Of a stretch of 41,421 nucleotides of DNA, positions 33,481 through 41,376 are shown piece after piece. The DNA is taken from positions 1 through 41,421 of the forward strand of contig CAJUOB010000025.1 of NCBI GenBank assembly GCA_910587915.1, read 5' to 3'. The notes beneath the pieces were generated by a model, which was not told where the DNA came from, ran no database searches, and saw only the letters and a list, made by a program, of their open reading frames with translations. How positions within the stretch are numbered: position 1 is the first letter of the stretch; every line of letters begins with the position of its first letter. The position numbers and the translations under genes are program-made. The DNA comes from an uncultured Muribaculaceae bacterium. Its GTDB lineage: Bacteria; Bacteroidota; Bacteroidia; Bacteroidales; Muribaculaceae.

Positions 33481-33770
33481 TCCAATGGGCATATAAATGG
33501 TGTTGTAGAATGTCTGGTCAAAAAAATAGACTATGAGCGCATAGCGGCATTTTTCCTATTGAAGAGTTTTTCAGACGCCAGAGCCAACCATGTTGCGCTT
33601 CGATCAGTCGGTACTACTATCAAAAAAATCCATATTGGAGTAGGCTCGCATGTTGTTGATAAAAAACTCGATTCAGCATCATAGCTGAACCGATTGAATC
33701 TGCTTCGAAATATGTGCTGTATGTTGGTTTAGCTATCGGATATATTTACGATTATTATCAAAGCCATTAA
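33481..33770 (+). pseudogene. Frameshifted gene remnant, unknown family
   Basis: One frame stays open from 33481 to a stop at 33684 with protein-like composition (VKKIDYERIAAFFLLKSF, then ANHVALRSVGTTIKKIHIGV). Another frame continues from about 33672 to a stop at 33770 (IAEPIESASKYVLYVGLAIG, then YIYDYYQSH) with a membrane-like tail. A single frameshift near 33660-33684 would join them. There is no start codon for the first part, so the 5' end is also gone. No family recognised. The remaining sequence between 33367 and 33958 shows only the BspA promoter and weak short frames. Confidence 0.45.
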
Positions 33771-33958
33771 TGTGAATGCTCGATTCTGTTGTTCTATTAC
33801 TTTTCAGCGGAATAAGTTGTGGGAGGACAACATACACAGAATAAAGCAAAAATATAATATGTCAGATCTCCTAAAAAATTGGTATCGCCATGTGATTCGA
33901 AATCATTGTTTTAAGTGGAGCATGATTGTGCTCATTTCGATATCGAGAAAGAGAGGTC

Positions 33959-34516
33959 TTATTTCGGAACCGGGAGTTTAGCCTGAATCTCAGGTGGTGT
34001 GGCATGATAGTACATGTAGTATATGAGCCTATTATATTTTATATTAAAACTTTCATTGTCTACACCATCGAATCCAATAACATTTGAGTAATCATATATC
34101 TTTTCTTTATCTGCTGAGAATAGTGTGATTCGTTTATAGAATGGCCAATAGATATCTCTGTGTATGGGCTTCATTTCATGACAATATAATGGAAGTGAAT
34201 CCATTCCCCATGTCAAGTCAGAGTCGTTTGTTAGAATTGTATCACAACGGAAACAATTACTTCTTGTATCACCAGCATATAATATATAATAATCATTTTG
34301 TGGAATGACTATAGACCAAATATGACCATGATGTCCAGTAATATAGTATAGAAACTTCTTATTATTTATTATGTCTGAAATTGTGTCATTAATATTGTTT
34401 AGACTGAGGAAAAACTCCTTATCATCCATTTTAGTTTCACAATCTTGCTGAGAGGATTTTGAAGCCCTGACTTGAAAAATTATTATCAAGATAAAAACTA
34501 TAAAAAGTGATTTCAT
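33959..34516 (-). CDS. Secreted protein of unknown function
   Basis: The 185-residue protein has a signal peptide (1-18, MKSLFIVFILIIIFQVRA) and a mature part rich in Asn, Asp, Tyr and Ile (YYITGHHGHIWSIV, NDYYILYAGDTRS). There is one C-x-x-C pair in NCFRCDT and a further Cys in LYCHEM. The base composition is clearly more AT-rich than the flanking genes, suggesting transfer. Its ATG directly follows the stop of the broken small secreted gene at 34517-34748, so the two once formed an operon. No family recognised. Confidence 0.7.
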   Translation of the reverse strand: MKSLFIVFILIIIFQVRASKSSQQDCETKMDDKEFFLSLNNINDTISDIINNKKFLYYITGHHGHIWSIVIPQNDYYILYAGDTRSNCFRCDTILTNDSDLTWGMDSLPLYCHEMKPIHRDIYWPFYKRITLFSADKEKIYDYSNVIGFDGVDNESFNIKYNRLIYYMYYHATPPEIQAKLPVPK

Positions 34517-34748
34517 TTATCTAAATCTTGGCAACAATGATGGTTGTTGAATTATGATTTTAGGGTCATGTTCTATTCCGTTATTAACAAACGGAATAGA
34601 ACATGACTCTTAAAATTAGATTCTCGGTTCTGATTGCTTCTTCATTCTGATATTCCTTACCATATCCTGTGGCCGATGACTGGCCATGCCCTAATATATA
34701 GTGTCCCTGTGATAGCAGAAAAATGAGATATAGGCCGATATTTCTCAT
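34517..34748 (-). pseudogene. Small secreted protein gene broken by a frameshift
   Basis: The first part (from ATG at 34748) encodes a signal-like MRNIGLYLIFLLSQGHYIL followed by GHGQSSATGYGKEYQNEEA, then stops early at 34584-34586. A second frame continues (IPFVNNGIEHDPKIIIQQPS, then LLPRFR) and stops at 34517-34519, immediately before the ATG of the next gene. The span is 232 bases, 77 codons plus one, so a one-base gain would explain the break. The switch point falls at the edge of the perfect inverted repeat 34565-34607. TATCTTTG (complement of 34754-34761) is a -7 element unusually close to the ATG. Confidence 0.5.
34565..34607. repeat. Perfect 18-bp inverted repeat with 7-nt loop
   Basis: GTCATGTTCTATTCCGTT (34565-34582) and its exact complement (34590-34607) flank ATTAACA. 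There is no U-run on either strand. It lies inside the broken reading frame. Confidence 0.9.
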
Positions 34749-34862
34749 ATTCGCAAAGATAATGCTATTTTTGAGAATTAGGAAATGCAATGTTATCAAA
34801 TGGATATTTTTTGAGATGCTGTAAAAAAGTAGTAAATGCGACCTATTTTGGGATTTGATTGT

Positions 34863-34870
34863 TATTTTTG
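34863..34870 (+). promoter_or_regulatory. -7 element of the ZIP transporter gene
   Basis: TATTTTTG is an exact TAnnTTTG match 25 bases before the ATG at 34895. It decides the start: an in-frame TTG at 34859 would lie upstream of the transcript. Confidence 0.55.
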
Positions 34871-34894
34871 CATGACAATGATATTTTATTGGAA

Positions 34895-35674
34895 ATGCAA
34901 GGATTGATTATAGGACTCACTGTTCCCGTTATCGGAACTACGCTCGGGGCCGCAGCCGTATATGCGCTAAAGGACCATATGCCGCCGCGCCTTAATAAAC
35001 TTTTCATGGGTTTCACATCGGGTGTGATGATTGCTGCTGCTGTGTGTTCGCTCATGTTGCCGGCTATGGAGATGGGTGGTGGCGATGGCTTAGGCGCCAT
35101 AGCCCCGGCTTTGGTCGGGTTTGCCGCCGGAGTTGCACTTATGTTGCTTCTCGACCGTTTTACTCCGCATGAGCATGCTGCCGATGCCACAAGCGAGGGC
35201 CCGCGGAGCACTATTTCTCGCACATGGAAGCTTGTGCTCGCCATAATATTGCACAATATCCCCGAGGGGATGGCCATCGGGGTCGCGTTTGCTGCTGTAA
35301 TGGATGGTGCTGATGCCTATATATCTGTGGCGGGAGCCTTGGCTCTGTCGATAGGCATTGCCATTCAGAATGTTCCCGAAGGTGCGATTGTGTCGTTGCC
35401 GTTGAGGGCTGTGGGGAACTCTAAAAACAAATCTTTTGTCATTGGCTTTCTAAGTGGTGTGGTGCAGCCTGTTGCCGCGATTCTCACCATATGGTTGGCC
35501 TCTGTCATGGTGCCTCTGATGCCGCTTTTGCTGGCATTTGCCGCAGGCGCCATGCTCTATGTGGTGGTCGAGGAGTTGATTCCGGCATCCGCACAAGGCG
35601 AGCATTCCAACATAGGCCCCCTTGGCTTCGCCGCAGGATTCATGCTCATGTTGGTGCTCGACTCGGTGCTATAG
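34895..35674 (+). CDS. ZIP family divalent metal transporter
   Basis: The 259-residue protein has about eight membrane helices. The two ZIP metal-site motifs are present: HNIPEGMAIGVAF in the fourth helix and QNVPEGAIVSLPL in the fifth. A histidine-containing loop (FTPHEHAADAT) sits between helices three and four. It imports zinc, iron or other divalent ions, similar to the ZupT/GufA branch. Convergent with the DUF1349 gene, with only four bases between the stops. Confidence 0.93.
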   Translation: MQGLIIGLTVPVIGTTLGAAAVYALKDHMPPRLNKLFMGFTSGVMIAAAVCSLMLPAMEMGGGDGLGAIAPALVGFAAGVALMLLLDRFTPHEHAADATSEGPRSTISRTWKLVLAIILHNIPEGMAIGVAFAAVMDGADAYISVAGALALSIGIAIQNVPEGAIVSLPLRAVGNSKNKSFVIGFLSGVVQPVAAILTIWLASVMVPLMPLLLAFAAGAMLYVVVEELIPASAQGEHSNIGPLGFAAGFMLMLVLDSVL

Positions 35675-35678
35675 GTTT

Positions 35679-36332
35679 TTATTCGGCGTTTTTATTCAGC
35701 CAATCGGTGCGTACTTTGTCGGGTAGATGCTTGACGCTGAAATCGGAGAAAGTTGCTTTGAATCCGTCGCCATCAGGGCTGGCGCCCATCATGCCAATTT
35801 TTACCGGGCGGTTTGACTCCATCCATGCGTTGCGCATCATGGTGTATGTCTTGTCATCGAAAGAATAGAATATTTCGATGGCATCAAGGCGACGGACGGC
35901 CTTTATCCATAGCTCTTTCACCGGTTTGTCGAGCGCGATAACGCTCCAGTCGGAGGTGTGATGTGTCACTACGGTGCTGAGATTGTATTTTCCGTCGACA
36001 AATTCAATACCCGTCTTGATATAGTTTTCGTGGTCGATGCGTATCATCATCCCTGCCTGGTCGAAGCGGGTTTTATAGTCACCGCATACCTTCACTTTGG
36101 CCTCGAATTCGCCTCCGTATTCGGCGTAGTAGAACGGCGCATCATCTACAGTGAATCCATAGTGTGATATGCGCCAGTAGTCGCTCTTGGGTGTTACTGT
36201 CATTGTTAGTTTGTCTCCTTCGATCGACCATTGTTCCGGTTCGTTGAACCAGTTCATTTTCTCCAGCGTCTGTGCCGGGCTACCAAGCCATGCAACTAAG
36301 GCAAGTATCGATGCGGTTAATTCTTTTTTCAT
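35679..36332 (-). CDS. DUF1349 domain secreted protein
   Basis: The 217-residue protein has a signal peptide (1-20, ending LGSPAQT) and one DUF1349 concanavalin-like jelly roll. Segments YYAEYGGEFEAKVKVCGDYKTRFDQAGMMIRID and KAVRRLDAIEIFYSFDDKTYTMMR are typical. Such domains are often attached to glycoside hydrolases or bind carbohydrates. It faces the LuxR-type regulator across the double promoter at 36349-36366. A GH43 enzyme with a similar middle domain lies 0.8 kb to the right. Confidence 0.88.
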   Translation of the reverse strand: MKKELTASILALVAWLGSPAQTLEKMNWFNEPEQWSIEGDKLTMTVTPKSDYWRISHYGFTVDDAPFYYAEYGGEFEAKVKVCGDYKTRFDQAGMMIRIDHENYIKTGIEFVDGKYNLSTVVTHHTSDWSVIALDKPVKELWIKAVRRLDAIEIFYSFDDKTYTMMRNAWMESNRPVKIGMMGASPDGDGFKATFSDFSVKHLPDKVRTDWLNKNAE

Positions 36333-36348
36333 AGCTTTCCATTCTTTA

Positions 36349-36366
36349 TTAACTTTGCAAAGTTAA
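36349..36366. promoter_or_regulatory. Palindromic, overlapping divergent promoters
   Basis: TTAACTTTGCAAAGTTAA is a perfect palindrome. Each strand carries an exact TAnnTTTG element (TAACTTTG at 36350-36357 on plus, complement of 36358-36365 on minus). The -7 elements for the LuxR-type gene and DUF1349 gene abut each other, so transcripts would start a few bases past one another. Confidence 0.68.
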
Positions 36367-36415
36367 CTCTCCTGCACGAAAGGGGCAATGGCTATAAATA
36401 ACCATTTTTTTGAGC

Positions 36416-37153
36416 ATGCACAACAGAAGCAAAATAGACCGTATATTCCGACAGCAGGACTTCGCCGCTTGCGATTCGTCTGCGGACTGCGTATATGGCT
36501 ATGCCGAGAGCATGGCTATCCTCGAGAACTGTGTTGTGGTAGTGAGCGATTTGAAATACGGCACAAGCCGTATTTTTAATGGTGGCTTTTCGGCTACGCT
36601 TGGATTGTCCGGCACATACCGCGAAAATTCCATATGGGAGAAGGAGATACTCGACAGGATGACCGATGACGAACGCGATATGAAATATATAGCGGAGCTG
36701 CGGTTCTATAATTTTCTCTGTCATATGCCGTCCCAAAGGCGCAGGAACTACTATATGGCTGCAAATTTAAGGATGATGACCGATGGCGGTATGCTCATCG
36801 ATGTAATGCACCGTATGTTTTATTGGCACGAGGGATCTTCCGATGCTGTCCGCTATGGTATTTGTGTATATGGTCCATCTGTTTTCAGTCTGCCGGCGAA
36901 GAGTGTAGCGGTAGATGCAGTTACAGGACAGTGGCATGAATTATCGGCCTTATCGGATGATAAAATTCTCACTGCGCGCCAAAAACAAGTGCTATGTCTC
37001 ATTGCGAGAGGACTCACAAGTATCGACATAGCACAGACATTGAGCATCAGCCGCAACACCGTAAGCCGCCATCGTCAGGAGATTCTCGCCAAGTTGCAGG
37101 TATCCAATTCGATGGAAGCTTGTCGACGGGCAAAGCAGCTGAATATAATATGA
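36416..37153 (+). CDS. LuxR-type transcriptional regulator
   Basis: The 245-residue protein has a C-terminal LuxR/GerE helix-turn-helix (TARQKQVLCLIARGLTSIDI, then AQTLSISRNTVSRHRQEIL). An N-terminal region with PAS-like character (SKIDRIFRQQDFAACDSSAD and NGGFSATLGLSGTYREN) precedes it. There is no receiver domain. The ATG at 36416 is favoured over a TTG two codons upstream. Divergent from DUF1349 and convergent with the GH43 gene. It may control both, which is inference. Confidence 0.87.
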   Translation: MHNRSKIDRIFRQQDFAACDSSADCVYGYAESMAILENCVVVVSDLKYGTSRIFNGGFSATLGLSGTYRENSIWEKEILDRMTDDERDMKYIAELRFYNFLCHMPSQRRRNYYMAANLRMMTDGGMLIDVMHRMFYWHEGSSDAVRYGICVYGPSVFSLPAKSVAVDAVTGQWHELSALSDDKILTARQKQVLCLIARGLTSIDIAQTLSISRNTVSRHRQEILAKLQVSNSMEACRRAKQLNII

Positions 37154-37168
37154 TTGTGGCCGTGGATT

Positions 37169-39598
37169 CTATTTGAGGGCTTTTTCGATAAAGTCGGCTT
37201 CTTCAGAGGTGAGGTGAACTACGGCACCGTGTTTGGGTGAGCTGAAACCGACGGCTTTCATCGGTCCTTCGTTGAATCGTCCTACGGGTGTGAATGTTTC
37301 GAAGTCGCTTGTCTCCATAAAACCGAAATTGTGCTTCTCGATGCCGTAGCAATCGTACATCAGCACCCATCGGTCTTCGCCTATGCGCTTCCACACAGTC
37401 GGAGCCTCGCAGGCATTAGGTTCGGGGTCTATCCACTTGGGCGAGAATGCATATTCTCCTCCGATTTTGTCCGATATGGCTTGTTTGATGCCTGGAGTAC
37501 CTTCATGTGCCACATAGAACAGATGATAGCGGTCGCCAACACGTGTTATATCGCCATCGATGGCAGTGGTTTTCCCGTCGGGATATTCGAATAGAGGCAC
37601 CGGACGCGATGTCAGGTGGGTGAAATCATCGTCGACATAGGCGTAGTAGAGGCGATTGGCTTCGTTTCCGAATCGCATGGTGAAGTAGAGCATGAGGCGT
37701 CCTGATTCTTCATCGTATGTTGTTTCGGGCGCCCATGCGCAGCCTATCTCGCTGAATTCCTTTGATATTTCATCTATGTGAAGATTGGTCCGGTTCCAGT
37801 TTACCAGATCGAACGATTTCATCAGCACGAGGCCGCGGTTGTTACCCCAGCCATACTTTTTGCCGTCGCGCTCCCACTCGGTGTCGCGGTAGCCGGCTTT
37901 TTGTGCGAAAATATGGAGATCGGTCATTGCGAGATAAAATGCACCGTCGGGCCCGCGGAATATATGTGGATCGCGTATGCCTTTCTGATCGGCTATGGTG
38001 TCTCCGGCGATTACGGGTTTGCCGCCGTTAAGAGCTGTAAATGTATAGCCGTCGCGACTCAGAGCCATGTGGAGACCATGTGTGTCGTCGAGGTGGAAAA
38101 CCATGAGGTATGCACCCATATCGGATTCGGTGGGCACGGCATTGGAGTATTCGAAATTGCGGAATTGCGCTTTGCCTTTGCCCGACACGCTAAGGGCGGG
38201 GCGCAGTGCATAGAAGCCACCATAGTTATTATGGTGGAATTGCGATACATCAATGCCCGATGCGATGGTTTCCCATGTTTTGCCATCGGAGCTCGCACTT
38301 ATGGCCAGTGTGTTGGCACGGTTATGCAGTTTTGCGAAAAAATGCTGTCCATATTTGGATGGGATGGTGACAACACTGTCGGCTGAATGGTAGATATTCA
38401 GATTTTTTCCGTCGGATGTCACGCCGGCGAAAGCCTTGTCGTTGTAATATAGAAGAAGACCGGCTGTGCTTCGTTTATCAGGCGTTACTTCTACCTGCAC
38501 TGTGTAGTTCGCATGTGTCGGAGTGGTTAGGAGCAGTCGGCTGTCGACCGGACTTTTGCCTTTCCCTTTTATCGTCAGTCCCTGATTGCTGAACGAGAGA
38601 GCGTCGAGACCGTTCTCTCCCCAGAAAGTCCATTGCATGCCGAGCTGATTGCCGTCGAAACTGTCCGATAGATCGATGCCGTGATCGGTTGAGTCGGCGA
38701 CTTGCGGGAACTTGCCGTCAGGTACTGCCCGGAACCATCCGTCCGATGTCCATTCTATCGGTTCTATAAGAGTGCTTCTGCCAAGGGTGTGATAGCCGTT
38801 GCGGTATGCGTGGTATACTACCCACCAATTTCCATCGGTATCGTCCACAATGGTGCCATGGCCTTTCGACCACCACTTATCGTCTGCGCTATAAGTGTGC
38901 ACGATTGGATTGTAGGGCGAGTCCTCCCATGGGCCATCGATGTTGCGTGAGCGTGCCGATGCCACCATGTGGCTTGTTGCCGGTCCGGCTGTACCTCCTT
39001 GGGCCGATGTAAGGTAATAATATCCTTTGTGGTATGTGAGCTTAGGCGATTCGAGGTACATGCCTTCGGTTTTCCACTGTTTGGGATACTGCCATCCGTC
39101 GTACACATCTTTTTTCTCGCCGATAGTGGCAAGTCCGTCGGGCGTGAGTGCTATTACTTCGCCTTCATTCACATAGAGATATCGGTTGCCTTCGGCATCA
39201 GCCACATGTCCGGGATCGATGCCGCTCACTTTAAGGTCTACCGGTTCGCTCCATGGACCTCTTATGTCATCGGCCCAGGTCACCCAGTTGGTGCCTGCCG
39301 CCGGATAGTATATGTAGTACCGGTCGCCGAATTTCACCAGATCGGGGGCCATGGCAGAACCTTTGTAGTCGGGTAGGGCTCGGCATATCGGCTCCCAGTT
39401 CTGTAGGTCGCGCGAATGCCATATGAGAAATCCCGGTGCGTAGTAGAACGGTGAATGGGTCATATAATAGTCTTCCCCATCGCGTAGAATCGATGGGTCG
39501 GGATAGTCTCCGGGCAATATTGCTTTTGGAAATTCACCGGCCGCAGAGGTGAGGGATGCAACGGCCATTAGATATGCTATGAGGGAGTTTCTTTTCAT
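37169..39598 (-). CDS. Two-domain GH43 family glycoside hydrolase with a central beta-sandwich
   Basis: The 809-residue protein has a signal peptide (1-20). The first GH43 five-bladed propeller (about 25-300) has Asp34 (GDYPDPS) as the likely base and Glu183 (MYLESPKL) as the acid. A concanavalin-like domain (about 305-485) resembles the C2/DUF1349 type. A second GH43 propeller (about 495-809) has Asp543 (IRDPHIF) and Glu731 (CEAPTVW) and candidate third carboxylate Asp683. Substrates of GH43 are arabinan, xylan and related pectin side chains. It is alone under its own promoter; no SusC/SusD pair is near. Confidence 0.9.
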   Translation of the reverse strand: MKRNSLIAYLMAVASLTSAAGEFPKAILPGDYPDPSILRDGEDYYMTHSPFYYAPGFLIWHSRDLQNWEPICRALPDYKGSAMAPDLVKFGDRYYIYYPAAGTNWVTWADDIRGPWSEPVDLKVSGIDPGHVADAEGNRYLYVNEGEVIALTPDGLATIGEKKDVYDGWQYPKQWKTEGMYLESPKLTYHKGYYYLTSAQGGTAGPATSHMVASARSRNIDGPWEDSPYNPIVHTYSADDKWWSKGHGTIVDDTDGNWWVVYHAYRNGYHTLGRSTLIEPIEWTSDGWFRAVPDGKFPQVADSTDHGIDLSDSFDGNQLGMQWTFWGENGLDALSFSNQGLTIKGKGKSPVDSRLLLTTPTHANYTVQVEVTPDKRSTAGLLLYYNDKAFAGVTSDGKNLNIYHSADSVVTIPSKYGQHFFAKLHNRANTLAISASSDGKTWETIASGIDVSQFHHNNYGGFYALRPALSVSGKGKAQFRNFEYSNAVPTESDMGAYLMVFHLDDTHGLHMALSRDGYTFTALNGGKPVIAGDTIADQKGIRDPHIFRGPDGAFYLAMTDLHIFAQKAGYRDTEWERDGKKYGWGNNRGLVLMKSFDLVNWNRTNLHIDEISKEFSEIGCAWAPETTYDEESGRLMLYFTMRFGNEANRLYYAYVDDDFTHLTSRPVPLFEYPDGKTTAIDGDITRVGDRYHLFYVAHEGTPGIKQAISDKIGGEYAFSPKWIDPEPNACEAPTVWKRIGEDRWVLMYDCYGIEKHNFGFMETSDFETFTPVGRFNEGPMKAVGFSSPKHGAVVHLTSEEADFIEKALK

Positions 39599-39630
39599 CT
39601 TGGATTAGGTTTTGAGGTCGTTTAATTCTA

Positions 39631-39662
39631 CAAATATCGCATTTTTCGGTCATATGGACAAA
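39631..39662 (-). promoter_or_regulatory. GH43 gene promoter
   Basis: TTTG (complement of 39659-39662), a 20-nt spacer and GATATTTG (complement of 39631-39638) match the consensus with one mismatch in the -7 element. It ends 32 bases before the GH43 ATG. Confidence 0.55.
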
Positions 39663-39713
39663 CTGCGATGCGCTCGAATGCTTGCCTCGAGAGCCTTTTT
39701 GCAAAATATTCGC

Positions 39714-39721
39714 TAATTTTG
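39714..39721 (+). promoter_or_regulatory. -7 element of the MATE gene promoter
   Basis: TAATTTTG is an exact TAnnTTTG match 18 bases before the ATG of the second MATE gene. No clear -33 element is present. Confidence 0.45.
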
Positions 39722-39739
39722 TGCCTGTAAATAGAACTC

Positions 39740-41179
39740 ATGGCAGATATTTCGCAGATAAAGAATGGTGAGCGCATGACGCTACGGCAGCAAGTGGCAT
39801 TAACGGCCAAGCTGTCGTGGCCTGCTATCATTGCGCAGCTTTCTACTATTCTCATGCAGTATATCGATGCTTCTATGGTGGGTCGTCTTGGCGCTGACCA
39901 ATCGGCATCGGTCGGGCTTATGAATTCAAGCTTATGGATGTTCTGGGGAGTATGCTCCATGATTACCATGGGCTTTTCGGTGCAGGTGGCACATCTGCTT
40001 GGCGCCGGAAATGAGTCGGGTGCACGCGCTGTGCTCAAACAAGGTATCACGGCATGCCTCGTTGCGGGCAGTGTAATTGCGGCATTGGGTGTGGCGATAG
40101 CGTTTCCGTTGCCTCATTGGCTTGGTGGCGACGATGCCATATGTAGTGGTGCTACCGTCTACTTCCTTACATTTGTTTCCGCACTCCCGATCCTGATTAT
40201 GAATTATCTTGCCGGTGGAATGCTGCGGTGTGCCGGAAATATGACCGTGCCGGGCATATTGAATGTAGCCATGTGTCTTTTCGACGTGGTATTCAACTTT
40301 TTCCTCATTTTCCCCACCCGCGATATCTCTTTGGCCGGGAGTGTAGTCACTGTTCCTGGTGCAGGGCTTGGGGTGTTCGGGGCAGCCCTTGGCACAGTCT
40401 GTGCCGAAATACTCTGTGCATCCGCCATGCTCTACTATCTTTGTCGACGTCAGAAAGGGCTGTCTCTTATCGGTGCGGACCATAGGGGAGGGTACAGGCC
40501 CACAAGGGCGGTGCTGAAACGTGCGTTCAGAATAGCCGTGCCTATGACAGCCGAACATATCATATTCTGTGGAGCCCAAATCACTATCACACTTATTGTG
40601 GCACCGCTCGGTGTCGTAGCAATCGCAGCCAACGCTTTCGCGGTAACTGCCGAAAGCTTGTGCTACATGCCAGGCTTCGGTATCGGTGAGGCGGCCACCA
40701 CTCTTTGCGGTCAAAGCTATGGGGCAGGCCGCTATCCTTTGGTCCGTCGGTTCTGCTATCTTACCACGCTGCTGGGTATGGCTATCATGACCGTGATGGC
40801 TGTGATCATGTACCTGTGTGCACCTTTCATGATGTCAATCATGACTCCAGTGGCCGAGATTGCCGAGGCCGGCACAAAGGTGCTGCGTATCGAAGCTTTT
40901 GCCGAGCCTATGTATGCGGCGTCAATCGTGGCGTATGGTGCGTTTGTGGGTGTCGGCGACACTCTCATACCTGCGATAATGAATTTTGGCAGCATATGGC
41001 TCGTGCGCATACCGCTCGCTGCCATTCTTGCGCCCACTCTCGGGCTGCAGGGTGTATGGATAGCCATGGCGGCCGAGCTTACTTTCCGTGGTATAATATT
41101 CCTTCTCCGAATGCGGGGAAAATCCTGGCTCAAACCGGGCCGTGCGCCTTCCGCTCCCGATCCTCTTCCGGAAGTATGA
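39740..41179 (+). CDS. MATE family efflux transporter (second copy)
   Basis: The 479-residue protein has about 12 membrane helices in two repeats. It begins LRQQVALTAKLSWPAIIAQL and STILMQYIDASMVGRLGADQ, the NorM/MatE first-helix pattern, and has GFGIGEAATTLCGQSYGA in the second half. It exports cationic drugs or metabolites by sodium or proton antiport. It is only distantly similar to the MATE at 9004-10293 and is longer. The substrate is unknown. Confidence 0.93.
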   Translation: MADISQIKNGERMTLRQQVALTAKLSWPAIIAQLSTILMQYIDASMVGRLGADQSASVGLMNSSLWMFWGVCSMITMGFSVQVAHLLGAGNESGARAVLKQGITACLVAGSVIAALGVAIAFPLPHWLGGDDAICSGATVYFLTFVSALPILIMNYLAGGMLRCAGNMTVPGILNVAMCLFDVVFNFFLIFPTRDISLAGSVVTVPGAGLGVFGAALGTVCAEILCASAMLYYLCRRQKGLSLIGADHRGGYRPTRAVLKRAFRIAVPMTAEHIIFCGAQITITLIVAPLGVVAIAANAFAVTAESLCYMPGFGIGEAATTLCGQSYGAGRYPLVRRFCYLTTLLGMAIMTVMAVIMYLCAPFMMSIMTPVAEIAEAGTKVLRIEAFAEPMYAASIVAYGAFVGVGDTLIPAIMNFGSIWLVRIPLAAILAPTLGLQGVWIAMAAELTFRGIIFLLRMRGKSWLKPGRAPSAPDPLPEV

Positions 41180-41217
41180 CGACAGCGTATCTATTCCGAT
41201 CGCTATATTTAAAGTAC

Positions 41218-41257
41218 AAAAAAACAGCGCAAATTGTCATGGAGACATTTGCGCTGT
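41218..41257 (-). terminator. Intrinsic terminator reading from the right edge
   Basis: ACAGCGCAAAT and ATTTGCGCTGT pair through the loop TTGTCATGGAGAC, and seven Ts follow on the minus strand (complement of 41218-41224). It would end a minus-strand transcript arriving from 41337 and beyond, such as a tRNA gene, and could also serve the MATE gene on the plus strand. Confidence 0.72.
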
Positions 41258-41336
41258 ATGTATAATCGCTGAGGTTCAATAGTCGCAGCAATATTAAAGG
41301 ATTTTGCGGACACTTGAATATTTTCAGCTGTTTAGT

Positions 41337-41376
41337 ATCCCCGTGGGGAGTCGAACCCCAATCGTCGGAACCGGAA
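41337..41376 (-). pseudogene. 3' half of tRNA-Arg(CCG), probable displaced att fragment
   Basis: On the minus strand TTCCGGTTCCGACGAT is followed by a perfect T-arm (TGGGG, loop TTCGACT, CCCCA) and acceptor 3' strand CGGGGAT with discriminator A. The loop TTCCGGT with 3' stem TCCGA fits an anticodon loop carrying CCG. The bases at 41377-41381 read GCCGT where TCGGA would be needed, so the 5' side of the anticodon stem does not exist here. The intact gene is not in the window. This suggests a displaced tRNA 3' fragment at the chromosome-element junction. Confidence 0.6.

Noticed and set aside
33772..33981. Short plus-strand frame with GTG start (69 codons)
   Set aside because: It overlaps the 3' end of the secreted protein at 33959, has no signal or motif and no promoter; possibly part of the decaying remnant but not supportable as a gene.
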